This document shows, piece by piece, positions 1 to 7,975 of a stretch of 22,061 nucleotides of DNA (within the stretch, counting starts at the first letter, position 1; every line of letters starts with the position of its first letter). The stretch covers positions 1-22,061 of the forward strand of contig CALDID010000047.1 of the NCBI GenBank assembly GCA_937901865.1, given 5' to 3'. The translations under genes were made by a program, and so were the position numbers. The notes beneath the pieces were generated by a model that saw only the letters and a program-made list of their open reading frames with translations, was not told the DNA's origin and ran no database searches. This stretch comes from an uncultured Treponema sp. GTDB lineage: Bacteria; Spirochaetota; Spirochaetia; Treponematales; Treponemataceae.

Positions 1-990
1 GGGTCACGACGAGCAGCCTCATCTGCATATTCTTTCGCCTTAGCCAAAAGCTCTGCTTTTTTCACAGGGTCAGTTTCGTTCATTGCTCTATCATAAAGAG
101 CTTGCGCCATTTCCGTCAGTTTTTGAGCAGCATACGCGTTATCCTCAGCACTGTTGCCCTTTGGAAGCGTTTTATAAGCCTCATCAAATGCATTCAACAC
201 AGCATCTGCAGAGCCATTTCCTTTCGCAGAAGACAATGCATTATTTAACGCATTATCTGTAATTTTTTCTCTATCAGCCTTTGCCTTATCAGCTTCTTTT
301 TCAACACTTCGAGCAAGATTTTGCGCAGCTCTATTTGACGGGTCACGACGAGCAGCCTCATCTGCATATTCTTTCGCCTTTGCAAGAAGCTCAGCCTTTT
401 TCACAGGGTCTGTTTCTTTTTGCGCCCTGTCATAAAGAGCTTGTGCCATCTCGGTCAATTTTTGAGCAGCATACGCATTATCTTCAGAATTATCACCTGT
501 CGGCAATGCTTTATATGCCTCATCAAATGCTTTTAGAATCTCATCAATATCTACATTACCAGAATCAGCAGATAAAAGTTTCTTTGCATTTTCTGTAGCA
601 CTATCTGCAATTTTTTTCTGTTCATTCTTCGCTGCATCAGCCTCTGAATTTACCGTATTAGCAAGATTTTGCACCGATTTATTAGAAGGGTCTCGTCGAG
701 CGGCTTCATCTGCATATTCTTTTGCCTTTGCAAGCAACTGCGCTTTTTTCACGGGGTCAGTTTCTTTCTGAGCCCTGTCATAAAGAGCTTGCGCCATTTC
801 TGAAAGTTTTTGAGCAGCATACGCATTCTCTTCAGGATTATCTCCAGACGGTAAAGCCTCTTTCAATGCTTCAAACTGCGCTATAATGCTATCTGCATCA
901 GCATTATTCATCGCACCAATCATCTTTGAAACAGCATTATCTATAGCATTCTTAGTGCTATCATCAAGAGTATAAGAACCATTTCCGTCA
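1..990 (-). repeat. Tandem coding repeats, 339-348 bp period
   Basis: Three in-frame copies are visible in the membrane-anchored protein. Equivalent points lie at 688, 340 and 1, giving periods of 348 bp (116 codons) and 339 bp (113 codons). Bases 1-41 are identical to 340-380. Copies diverge mainly in the segment between RRDPSN and NAYAAQKL, where small in-frame length changes occur. More copies may lie beyond the left edge. Confidence 0.9.
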
Positions 991-1550
991 TTTGCTCGTC
1001 GCTCTTGTTCGCGCCTCCGCAGTTCTGCAATTTCATCAGCAGCATCTTGCATTCTCTTTTGTGCATTTGCCTTTGCAAGTTCTTTTTGTTGATTACGATT
1101 GCTTTCATTAGCTCTCGCCAAAGCTTCAAGAAAACTATTCTCTTGCAAGTATGGCAAATACTCAGGGAATTCTGATAATAATGCACCTTTTTTCAATGCA
1201 AGAACATCTTCGATGAGTTTTTTCACTTCCTCGTCATCTGGGGAATTGATAAGCAGCTCATCAAGCAATTCCATCGCATGTTCGTACTCTGAATGTGCTA
1301 TATAATACTTTATGAGCTTCAAAGTATTCTCTCTCCTTTCTTCAGGAGAAAGTGTATCCTTTATAGAAGATAATTCACTAGCTTCACCATTATTAGAAGA
1401 TTCCTGCATCTCAGAGCCTTTTGAAGTATCCTTATTAGAAGAAAGTTTGTGTAAAACAACACCTGTTCCCCCAATAGATAAAAGCAAAAGAGCCGCAATA
1501 ATTCCAGCTACAACCTTCTTTTTTTTGTTGTTGTCGTTATTCTCTGCCAT
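1..1550 (-). CDS. Membrane-anchored repeat protein (C-terminus off window)
   Basis: No named family recognised. The reading frame is open from an ATG at 1550 to the left edge, giving 516 visible residues and no stop. Residues 1-12 are polar and Lys-rich, and 13-33 form one hydrophobic membrane segment, suggesting an N-in anchor with the rest outside the membrane. Residues about 75-110 (KLIKYYIAHSEYEHAMELL) look TPR-like. A charged helical stretch follows to about 190, then near-identical alpha-helical repeats of 113-116 residues with the signatures NAYAAQKL, EMAQALYDRA, DPVKKAxLLAKAKEYADEA and RRDPSN. The start lies 2 nt after the TAA of the upstream TPR gene, so the two are very probably co-transcribed and translationally coupled. 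A scaffold or envelope protein-interaction role is inference only. True length is unknown because the window ends inside a repeat. Confidence 0.85.
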   Translation of the reverse strand, partial: MAENNDNNKKKKVVAGIIAALLLLSIGGTGVVLHKLSSNKDTSKGSEMQESSNNGEASELSSIKDTLSPEERRENTLKLIKYYIAHSEYEHAMELLDELLINSPDDEEVKKLIEDVLALKKGALLSEFPEYLPYLQENSFLEALARANESNRNQQKELAKANAQKRMQDAADEIAELRRREQERRANDGNGSYTLDDSTKNAIDNAVSKMIGAMNNADADSIIAQFEALKEALPSGDNPEENAYAAQKLSEMAQALYDRAQKETDPVKKAQLLAKAKEYADEAARRDPSNKSVQNLANTVNSEADAAKNEQKKIADSATENAKKLLSADSGNVDIDEILKAFDEAYKALPTGDNSEDNAYAAQKLTEMAQALYDRAQKETDPVKKAELLAKAKEYADEAARRDPSNRAAQNLARSVEKEADKAKADREKITDNALNNALSSAKGNGSADAVLNAFDEAYKTLPKGNSAEDNAYAAQKLTEMAQALYDRAMNETDPVKKAELLAKAKEYADEAARRD

Positions 1551-1552
1551 TA

Positions 1553-2725
1553 TTAGTCCAACTCCGATTCGTAATCATATTCAAATGTCCCCTCCACACC
1601 AGCAGACATATTTGTTGATTCTGCATTCTGTAGAGAATTCATTATATCTTGCATTATCTTTTGTCGTCTAGCCTCTTCTTCGGCTTCTTTTTCTGCTGCA
1701 AGACGCGACGCTTCTTCTTGTGCCATTTCTTTCAAAGCAGCTTCTTTTTCAACTGCCTCTTTCTCAGCATTTACTCTCTGCAACTCATTCAAAAGCATAT
1801 TAGCTTCTTCTGCGCTAAGACCTCTTCCTCCGCTACCATTACCTCCGTTTCCGCCACCAGAGCCATTTCCACCATTTCCAGCAAAACTACCTCCCATTTT
1901 GCTTTCAAGATATTCTTTATCGGTAGTAAGACGACGGAGTTCTTCTTTTAATTGCTCAATCTCAGCAAGACTTGCAGCTACCGCAGAATTACGCTTATTA
2001 AGCTCTTCTTGAAGCAAGCCTATCAAAATACGAATCTTTGGAGCTTGTTCATCTTCGGGAGCTATATATAAAAATTGTTTATAATCATCGATTGCTTTAT
2101 CAAGCCTATCCTGCTTCATTCTTGTATTAGCTCTATTTAGCCACGCTGAAGCATACATTGGGTCAGCAGTAAGAGATAGAGAATACATCACATCTGCTCT
2201 ATCCCAATCTCCTAAAGAAAATGCCGCATTTCCTCCATTATATGCAAGAATAGAAGTATTGCTGTCTTTTATTTTCATACCCGCTTCATTTATACGAATA
2301 GCTTTCTCAAATTGCGCTGTCTGATAATATGAAACTCCAAGATATATATATGCACTAGAATCTATAGAAGAATCTGTGAGCGCATTTTCAAGATAGGGAA
2401 TTGCAAGCTGGGGCTGATTCTTTCGGAAAAACTTTTTTCCCTTTTCAAAGCTCTCTAAAGGAGATTTTGAATCAATCGATACACTTTCTTGAGAAGGTAA
2501 AAATGACAAATCGGGATTTAGACCTTCACTGCTTAAATTATCAAGAGCCGTTTGCCCCTCTACCGATTTTTCTGCTTCAACAGCAGTAAGCTCTGTAGAC
2601 ACATTTGAAGTTTCATTAACGCCTTGATTAACTTCTATTACTTGGTTTGCATCCTGTGAAAACACAAAAAAACAAGAATCAAGCGTTAATATTGAAAGAA
2701 TAAGACATTTTAGTCTTTTTTTCAT
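1553..2725 (-). CDS. Exported TPR / coiled-coil protein
   Basis: The start is the ATG at 2725 (MKKRLKC...), because GGTGAG lies 5 nt upstream; an in-frame ATG at 2773 has no such site. The protein has 390 residues. Residues 1-23 form a signal peptide: Lys-rich start, hydrophobic core, likely signal peptidase I cut near VFS|Q. A weak lipobox-like LDSC ending at Cys18 is the alternative. Residues 89-225 contain about four TPR units (KKFFRKNQPQLAIPYLENAL, AYIYLGVSYYQTAQFEKAI, WLNRANTRMKQDRLDKAI). Residues 245-275 are coiled coil, 278-302 a Gly/Asn-rich linker, 303-365 a strongly charged helix, and the tail is acidic. It is probably a periplasmic adaptor acting with the downstream repeat protein. 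It resembles the TPR proteins of spirochaete bat loci, but no VWA, MoxR or BatD neighbour is visible, so that name is not applied. Confidence 0.88.
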   Translation of the reverse strand: MKKRLKCLILSILTLDSCFFVFSQDANQVIEVNQGVNETSNVSTELTAVEAEKSVEGQTALDNLSSEGLNPDLSFLPSQESVSIDSKSPLESFEKGKKFFRKNQPQLAIPYLENALTDSSIDSSAYIYLGVSYYQTAQFEKAIRINEAGMKIKDSNTSILAYNGGNAAFSLGDWDRADVMYSLSLTADPMYASAWLNRANTRMKQDRLDKAIDDYKQFLYIAPEDEQAPKIRILIGLLQEELNKRNSAVAASLAEIEQLKEELRRLTTDKEYLESKMGGSFAGNGGNGSGGGNGGNGSGGRGLSAEEANMLLNELQRVNAEKEAVEKEAALKEMAQEEASRLAAEKEAEEEARRQKIMQDIMNSLQNAESTNMSAGVEGTFEYDYESELD

Positions 2726-2766
2726 TTTCTCACCTACCGAAAAATATAAATATACGCATAATGAAT

Positions 2767-2795
2767 TTGACATACTTGCATAAAAAAGTTACCAT
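2767..2795 (+). promoter_or_regulatory. Putative sigma70 promoter for TPR-Mrr operon
   Basis: TTGACA (2767-2772) is separated by 17 nt from TACCAT (2790-2795) in the 121-bp divergent intergenic region. The -35 is perfect and the -10 mediocre. A 7-bp dyad, TTGCATA (2776-2782) and TATGCAA (2807-2813), overlaps the spacer and the predicted start of transcription and could be an operator. Both are inferred by eye. Confidence 0.45.
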
Positions 2796-2846
2796 TTCAA
2801 CAGCAGTATGCAAATATACTCATTATATAAAATATCGGAGGATAGA

Positions 2847-4208
2847 ATGGTCTCGATAATCGTTATCGCCGTTCTCTTAGTTGCAGTTGGATTTTTATCA
2901 TACTGGGTTATAAAATCTCTAGTATCACCAAAAAAGATAGACGGCATAAAGAAGCTATTAAAACAAGGCAAATTCGTAGCTGCTGAAAGAATGGCAAAAT
3001 CTATCATTGCTAAAGACCCTAGAGATTTTTTGGCACACTATTATTTAGGAAAAGCATATTTGGCTGATAACAAGAGTGAATTAGCTCTTATGGAATTCCG
3101 CCTTGTAAACCAAAATGCAATATTTGGTCCTGAATTGCCAGAACTTGAATTTAGGCAACAGGTTTCAAAGCTTTATATGAAGTTTAATCAGCCTCAAGAA
3201 GCCTTAAAAGAATATCTTCTTTTAACAAAGCTAGAACCTCGTAACTCAGATAACTTCTATTTTGTTGGCAAACTTTATGAACAACAAAATAGAGCTGATT
3301 TATCAATGGGATTTTATCAGAAAGCGATTCAATTAAACAAAAGAAATGTAAAAGCTCATTCTGCACTCGGAATACTTTTGTTTAGGTCAAAAGATTTTAT
3401 CGACGCAAAAAAGGAAATTGACCTTGCAATACAAATGAGTCCTGATACATTCTCAAATTATTACTATTTAGGAAAAATTTATAAAGAAAATAAAGACTAT
3501 GGCTCTGCATTGAATGCTTTTGAAAAAGCAACTCGTGATGCAGAATATAGACAAAGAGCTTTAATAGAACGTGGCTCTTGCTATATGGCAGGAGAATCTA
3601 TAGACAATGCTATTACTGAGTTTAGTCACGCCGTAAAATGCAGCAAAGACGAAGGAAGTTCAGAAACTCTTTATGCACGATACTTTCTCGCAGCTTGCTA
3701 TGAAAAAGCAAGAAAAATCGATTTAGCCTTAGAGCAATGGGAAAAGATTTTCACACGAAATCACTCTTTCAAAGACGTTTCTGCAAAACTATCTGAGTAC
3801 AGGGATTTGCAATCAAACGACAGCTTAAAAGAATATTTAACCTGTTCTACAGAAGAATTTCTTGAAATCTGTAAAAAAGTTTCTCTTTCAGAATACTCTC
3901 TTTCTGCAACAACAGCCGAAAGCACTAAGTATGGTTGCAAAATTCTGGCAACAGAAAAGAAGAGTGATAACTGGATGTCTGTGCGACAACAATTATTCTT
4001 AACAGAATTCCACAGAGATGCAGACCCTGTTGGAGATGAAGTTGTAAGACAGGTACTCGACGAAGTTAAGAAGCATAACTATGCTAAAGGAATGGTGTTC
4101 TCAAGCTCTGGCTTTACACGTTCTGCAACATCTGTCGCTGAAAATCGTCCAGTAGAGCTAGTTGGCAAAGACCAATTAGAAAAAGTTTTAACAAAAGCTG
4201 GGGTATGA
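2847..4208 (+). CDS. TM-anchored TPR protein with degenerate Mrr-like domain
   Basis: Start ATG 2847 is chosen because GGAGG lies 6 nt upstream; an in-frame ATG at 2808 has none. The product has 453 residues. Residues 2-24 are a membrane segment followed by SPKK, so the bulk is probably cytoplasmic. Residues 35-310 are a run of TPR units (for example LGKAYLADNKSELALMEF, GKLYEQQNRADLSMGFYQKA). Residues about 336-451 match the fold pattern of the Mrr/REase-like family: DPVGDEVVRQV (393-403), GMVFSSSGFTRSATSVAE (415-432) and PVELVGKDQL (435-444) correspond to the conserved Mrr stretches. Where active Mrr enzymes have (Q/E)xK, this protein has E387-F-H389, and no upstream GxD site is evident, so it is probably not a nuclease. 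First gene of a three-gene operon with a phosphoesterase and a ParB-like protein. Confidence 0.85.
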   Translation: MVSIIVIAVLLVAVGFLSYWVIKSLVSPKKIDGIKKLLKQGKFVAAERMAKSIIAKDPRDFLAHYYLGKAYLADNKSELALMEFRLVNQNAIFGPELPELEFRQQVSKLYMKFNQPQEALKEYLLLTKLEPRNSDNFYFVGKLYEQQNRADLSMGFYQKAIQLNKRNVKAHSALGILLFRSKDFIDAKKEIDLAIQMSPDTFSNYYYLGKIYKENKDYGSALNAFEKATRDAEYRQRALIERGSCYMAGESIDNAITEFSHAVKCSKDEGSSETLYARYFLAACYEKARKIDLALEQWEKIFTRNHSFKDVSAKLSEYRDLQSNDSLKEYLTCSTEEFLEICKKVSLSEYSLSATTAESTKYGCKILATEKKSDNWMSVRQQLFLTEFHRDADPVGDEVVRQVLDEVKKHNYAKGMVFSSSGFTRSATSVAENRPVELVGKDQLEKVLTKAGV

Positions 4209-4213
4209 TATAA

Positions 4214-4957
4214 ATGAAAATCCTCTGTGTATCGGATCAGATTGACCCATTTGTTTACAGTAATAGCGCAAAGCAACGATTCTCTGATATTGATATGATA
4301 TTGTGTGCAGGCGATCTTCCGATGGACTATGTGGATTTCATTGTATCAACTCTTAATAAGCCAACATATTTTATCTTTGGTAATCACGACTTGAAAGAAT
4401 ATGGTTTTTATCATAAAGTAAAATCCTCAGGAGCACATCCATATACAGCTCCAACATCTTCTTTAGATAGTATGAGCCATAACCATGGTGCGATTTATGC
4501 AGGTTTTAAGTCTTTAGCATTAAGAGAGTTGCCTCCTATTGATTTCAATGGAAAAAAGTCTCCTCTTTTATTGGTTGGTATTTCTGGTTCTATGCGATAT
4601 AACAACGGGGAAGACCAATATACTGATTTTCAAATGTTTTGTAATCTATTAAAGCTTATTCCTGTTTTATTTTGGAATAAAATTCGATATGGCAGATATT
4701 TAGATATATTTCTAACACACGCAACGCCTCGAAAAATACACGACAAAGAAGACCCCTGTCATAAAGGATTTAAGTGTTTTAATTGGTTTATAGAGCATTT
4801 TCACCCAAAATATATGATACACGGTCATATACATCTTTATGACGCACAAGCTCCAAGAGTTACTGTACACAAAGATACTACCATAATAAATGCCTATAGC
4901 AAATATGTTTTTGATTTTGAACATTTTAATGAAACAGAATCAAGGAGTTCAATTTGA
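4214..4957 (+). CDS. Calcineurin-like metallophosphoesterase
   Basis: This 247-residue protein carries the metallophosphoesterase motifs in order: D8 (SDQID), GD at 33-34, GNHD at 56-59, H169 (LTHATP) and GHIH at 204-207. These normally bind two divalent metals and hydrolyse phosphomono- or diesters; the substrate cannot be read from sequence. The first motif is unusual: the family norm is DxH, but here D8 is followed by Q-I, so one metal ligand is missing or supplied by another residue. No signal peptide is seen, so it is cytoplasmic. It starts 5 nt after the TPR-Mrr gene and its TGA overlaps the TTG start of the next gene, indicating one operon with translational coupling. Confidence 0.9.
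   Translation: MKILCVSDQIDPFVYSNSAKQRFSDIDMILCAGDLPMDYVDFIVSTLNKPTYFIFGNHDLKEYGFYHKVKSSGAHPYTAPTSSLDSMSHNHGAIYAGFKSLALRELPPIDFNGKKSPLLLVGISGSMRYNNGEDQYTDFQMFCNLLKLIPVLFWNKIRYGRYLDIFLTHATPRKIHDKEDPCHKGFKCFNWFIEHFHPKYMIHGHIHLYDAQAPRVTVHKDTTIINAYSKYVFDFEHFNETESRSSI
4942..4947 (+). promoter_or_regulatory. RBS deciding a TTG start
   Basis: AAGGAG ends 6 nt before TTG 4954 but 15 nt before the next in-frame ATG (4963), so the TTG that overlaps the upstream TGA is the better start. Confidence 0.7.
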
Positions 4958-5883
4958 AAGCAATGCTCTCATCACAAACTGATGAAGATTTTCTCAAAGC
5001 CAGAAACAAAGCTTTATTCAATGAAGTTCAACATTTCTTAAAGCCAGACGAAGCATCGTTAATTTCATTCTCTGATATAAAAAAAATCTTGAAGCCTAGC
5101 AATGAAGTCTATAAGGGAATGCAGGTTATCCCTGTAAACCTAATAGTAGGAAGTGAAGGTCGCTATAGAGATTTTGATAACCATTTCTTTCCAAAAAGTA
5201 TTCATCTAAAAGAAAGATGGGAACACATCGATATGGCACATTACCAAGATGTGAACTTACCGCCTATAACACTATATGAGCTCGGAGGTTTATATTTTGT
5301 TCGTGATGGTAACCATAGAGTGTCAGTCGCAAAAGCACGGGGAATTGAAAACATTGATGCAGAAGTTGTGAGTCTGCAAAGTGAAATAAAGCTCAACGTC
5401 GGCGACACAAAAGAAAAGATGATAAAACAAGTCATCAACTACGAAAAAAGAGTTTTCTACACTGAAACAAATTTTGGAGACATCACTGATTATTGGCGAT
5501 TAGATTTTTCTACAACTGGTCAATACGATGTCATCTACAATCATATTTTGATTCACAAGTACTATATCAATCAAAATCAGACAGAAGAAATTAGTATGCC
5601 TGATGCTATAATGTCATGGTTTACGACTGTTTATATGCCTGTAATAAATGTAATCGAACATCAACATATTATGAAAAAGTTTCCTCACAGAACTATGAGT
5701 GATATGTATGTTTGGATTATCAAATACTGGGATAACCTAAAGAAAAAGTTTGGACAAGACTTCAGCCTAGATAAAGCTGCAGAAGATTTTACACAAAAAT
5801 ATGGCAAATCTTTTCGCAAATCTTTGATAAAAACGGTCTTAAATATACTTGCAAAAGTACAACTGAAAAAAGAAATCGATTGA
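4954..5883 (+). CDS. ParB/sulfiredoxin-like domain protein
   Basis: Starts at TTG 4954, supported by the AAGGAG 6 nt upstream and overlapping the TGA of the phosphoesterase gene. It has 309 residues. Residues 55-140 carry a ParB/Srx-type pattern: MQVIPVNLIVGSEGRY (56-71), LPPITLYELGGLYFVRDGNHR (102-122) and a following helix VSVAKARG. The DGNHR box corresponds to the GxxR/H phosphate-binding loop of this superfamily (CTP or ATP binding in ParB and sulfiredoxin). The C-terminal 150 residues are helical, with aromatic motifs (YWRLDF, MSWFTTVYMPVI, MYVWIIKYWDNL) and no recognised domain. There is no HTH and no parA neighbour, so chromosome partitioning is unlikely; the true role is unknown. Last gene of the operon. 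Confidence 0.8.
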   Translation: MKAMLSSQTDEDFLKARNKALFNEVQHFLKPDEASLISFSDIKKILKPSNEVYKGMQVIPVNLIVGSEGRYRDFDNHFFPKSIHLKERWEHIDMAHYQDVNLPPITLYELGGLYFVRDGNHRVSVAKARGIENIDAEVVSLQSEIKLNVGDTKEKMIKQVINYEKRVFYTETNFGDITDYWRLDFSTTGQYDVIYNHILIHKYYINQNQTEEISMPDAIMSWFTTVYMPVINVIEHQHIMKKFPHRTMSDMYVWIIKYWDNLKKKFGQDFSLDKAAEDFTQKYGKSFRKSLIKTVLNILAKVQLKKEID

Positions 5884-5887
5884 ATTC

Positions 5888-5916
5888 TTGACGGTTGCTC
5901 TATTCAATGTTACAAT
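5888..5916 (+). promoter_or_regulatory. Sigma70-type promoter for partner-switch operon
   Basis: TTGACG (5888-5893), 17-nt spacer, TACAAT (5911-5916). Transcription would begin near 5923, giving a leader of about 20 nt with GGGAG before the TTG start. This separates the phosphatase operon from the ParB-like gene ending at 5883. Confidence 0.75.
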
Positions 5917-5943
5917 TAGCTATATAGTTGGGAGATTTTGATT

Positions 5944-7605
5944 TTGGCGGCAATAGATGCATTTGCATACATACCACTCATTGCAACTTTTTTTGTAGCA
6001 GTGATACTGTTTTCATTCTTGATTGCAATAAATAAAAAACGTTCTGCAAGAATCAGTTTTATTGTTTTCTTATCAATAATAATTCTTTTGTGTGGTATTA
6101 TTTACACTCTTATCCATCCAGGAATGATGGTATTGTCAATGTCTGTTTTTTGTGCAGTCTTTATCTTTATTCCGTATTGTGTCATCACAGTTACATTTCC
6201 TTCTAAAAAGATTGAGGTTAATGAAACTGAAGATGCTAAAAAGCAAACTGTTGAACAAGCTATTTATCCAGAAACGAACCTTCAATTAGATGATGAGAAA
6301 AAAGATTTGCTAGACATAAGCCTTGATTTTATCAAATATAGTGAAAATCTTTTCTCTGATAGAAAAGAAGGGCTTACAAAAGTTATGGAGCATATAAATA
6401 AAACTCTTATGACTGTTACACATGCAGATGGAGGTGCAATACTTTTAATAGATGATTTTGAGGATATTATCTCTGTAAAATCATTTTTTGGAGCATTTCC
6501 CCCCCCATACAGATTGCCAGCAGATTTGCCGCATAAGCCAATTCGTGTAGAAACGAGCTTTAAGTTTGCAACATTTCCTCTGCGTGATAATATCTTTGGA
6601 GAAGTTGCACTGGCTGGTAAACCAGAACTTATCACAAAACCTGAACTCGACGATAGAATTTACCAAAATAGCCCAGAAGATTTTCTAAGGTGTGGAAGCT
6701 ATATTTTCATTCCTATGAAGATAGATGATACTGTCATAGGAGAATTTGCATTAGCAAGAAAACTAGGGAATACAGTATTTAGTCAAGAAGAATTTGATGC
6801 AGCTGTTGCTTTAGCTAACTTTGCAACCATTGCAATACACGAATTTTCATCTGTGCAAGAAGTTGTAGAACACAATGAAATAGCAAAAGAGGGCGATATT
6901 GCTTGCAAATTGCAACAATTATTATTGCAAAAGAAAATGCCAGCAGTGCCAGCCGCAGATGTTTCTGTATATAATTCTCTTGCCGATGGCGTATGTGGTG
7001 ATTTTTATGATATAATAGTATCACGAAAAGATAGAATATCGTTCGCTATCACCGATGTAGTAGGAAAAGGAATGAATTCTTTAATGGTTATGATAATGAT
7101 GAGGTCAATGCTTCGTCTTATCGTAAACACAAAACAAAGTGCAGATACTATTCTTACTTGGATAAACCACGGAATTTCTACAGAATCTGCTATAGACCAC
7201 TTTGCAAGTATGGCACTTATAAATTATGATAGTACCACCAAGAGCATAAATTATGCGACAGGCGGTTCAACTCCTATTTGGCTTTACTCAGCAGAAACAA
7301 ATGATATGGCAAGAATTTCTGAAGCAAGCGAACCTGTAGGAGTTGAAAAATCGACTATCTATAAGGAGTACTCGCGCAAATTAAAAAGTGGTGATATACT
7401 TGTAATGTATACCGATGGTTTGGTAGAATCACTTGATGAAAATGGTACACAATACTCAATTGATAATCTTATCAAAATTGTGAAATTGAACCATTCAAAA
7501 TCAGCAAAGGATATAACATCGCTTGTAAAGAGTGATTTAAAACATTTTAATGGCACCGTGAAGCAGCATGATGACCAAACGTTGCTTGTAGTCAAAATTC
7601 TATAA
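5944..7605 (+). CDS. Membrane GAF / SpoIIE-type PP2C phosphatase
   Basis: This 553-residue protein dephosphorylates an STAS antagonist in partner-switching signalling, by homology to RsbU/RsbP/SpoIIE. Three hydrophobic segments (about 8-28, 37-57, 60-83) anchor it in the membrane. A GAF-like sensor lies at about 135-300. The PP2C_SIG domain (about 330-553) retains its metal-binding motifs: GDFYD (352-356), DVVGKG (371-376), YTDGLVES (489-496) and HDDQT (542-546), so it should be active. Start: GGGAG at 5930-5934 is 9 nt from TTG 5944 but only 3 nt from the alternative TTG 5938, so 5944 is preferred; no ATG is near. Its own promoter lies directly upstream and the STAS gene begins 15 nt downstream. 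The ligand of the GAF domain is unknown. A run of eight C at 6499-6506 is a possible slippage site, but the frame is intact. Confidence 0.93.
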   Translation: MAAIDAFAYIPLIATFFVAVILFSFLIAINKKRSARISFIVFLSIIILLCGIIYTLIHPGMMVLSMSVFCAVFIFIPYCVITVTFPSKKIEVNETEDAKKQTVEQAIYPETNLQLDDEKKDLLDISLDFIKYSENLFSDRKEGLTKVMEHINKTLMTVTHADGGAILLIDDFEDIISVKSFFGAFPPPYRLPADLPHKPIRVETSFKFATFPLRDNIFGEVALAGKPELITKPELDDRIYQNSPEDFLRCGSYIFIPMKIDDTVIGEFALARKLGNTVFSQEEFDAAVALANFATIAIHEFSSVQEVVEHNEIAKEGDIACKLQQLLLQKKMPAVPAADVSVYNSLADGVCGDFYDIIVSRKDRISFAITDVVGKGMNSLMVMIMMRSMLRLIVNTKQSADTILTWINHGISTESAIDHFASMALINYDSTTKSINYATGGSTPIWLYSAETNDMARISEASEPVGVEKSTIYKEYSRKLKSGDILVMYTDGLVESLDENGTQYSIDNLIKIVKLNHSKSAKDITSLVKSDLKHFNGTVKQHDDQTLLVVKIL

Positions 7606-7620
7606 TTTGAGGAAGGGACT

Positions 7621-7959
7621 ATGGAACTCAAAATACGTAAAAATGGTGAAGTTTACATCATTGACGTAAATGGTGAAATGGATTTGTACAATTCGTACAA
7701 ACTCAAAGAACTTGTTATGAAGATGCTTGAAAAGAACGTCAAGAGCTTCATCATCAATCTTGAGCAAGTCGATTACATCGATTCGTCAGGAATTGGTGCA
7801 TTGATATACATCTGTTCTACTATCAAGAAGATGAATTTGAAGCTTTACATTACCAATATTCATGGTTCTGTAAAGAAGGTTATTGAACTGACAAAGTTGA
7901 TGGGTTACTTTCCTATCGCGAACAGTGTGGAAGAAGCTTTACTCATGATAAATGAGTAA
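7621..7959 (+). CDS. STAS-domain anti-sigma factor antagonist
   Basis: A single STAS domain of 112 residues, the usual length for RsbV/SpoIIAA-type antagonists. The phosphorylation motif DSSGIG is at 54-59; by analogy with SpoIIAA the second serine (S56) is the kinase target and the phosphatase substrate. The dephosphorylated form would bind the HATPase partner encoded next. AGGAAGGG precedes the ATG. It lies 15 nt after the phosphatase and its stop sits 16 nt before the start of the HATPase gene, so the three proteins are made from one transcript. Confidence 0.95.
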   Translation: MELKIRKNGEVYIIDVNGEMDLYNSYKLKELVMKMLEKNVKSFIINLEQVDYIDSSGIGALIYICSTIKKMNLKLYITNIHGSVKKVIELTKLMGYFPIANSVEEALLMINE

Positions 7960-7960
7960 A

Positions 7961-7966
7961 AAGGAG
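7961..7966 (+). promoter_or_regulatory. RBS deciding HATPase start
   Basis: AAGGAG lies 9 nt before ATG 7976. An earlier in-frame ATG at 7952 lies upstream of this site and overlaps the STAS stop, so 7976 is the likely start. Confidence 0.7.
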
Positions 7967-7975
7967 TGTACTCTT

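Noticed and set aside
1099..1951. Plus-strand frames of 68-119 codons
   Set aside because: They are antisense to the two TPR/repeat genes, with Ser/Phe-rich composition typical of reversed Glu/Lys coding.
1553..2725. Naming the TPR gene batC/batE
   Set aside because: TPR and exported architecture are compatible, but no MoxR, VWA (BatA/B) or BatD gene is next to it.
4954..5883. Chromosome-partition ParB
   Set aside because: Only the ParB/Srx-like fold is visible; there is no HTH, no parA neighbour and no parS site.
6499..6506. Run of eight C in the phosphatase gene as a phase-variable tract
   Set aside because: It lies within the GAF region and the frame is intact. Without reads showing length variation there is no support beyond the run itself.
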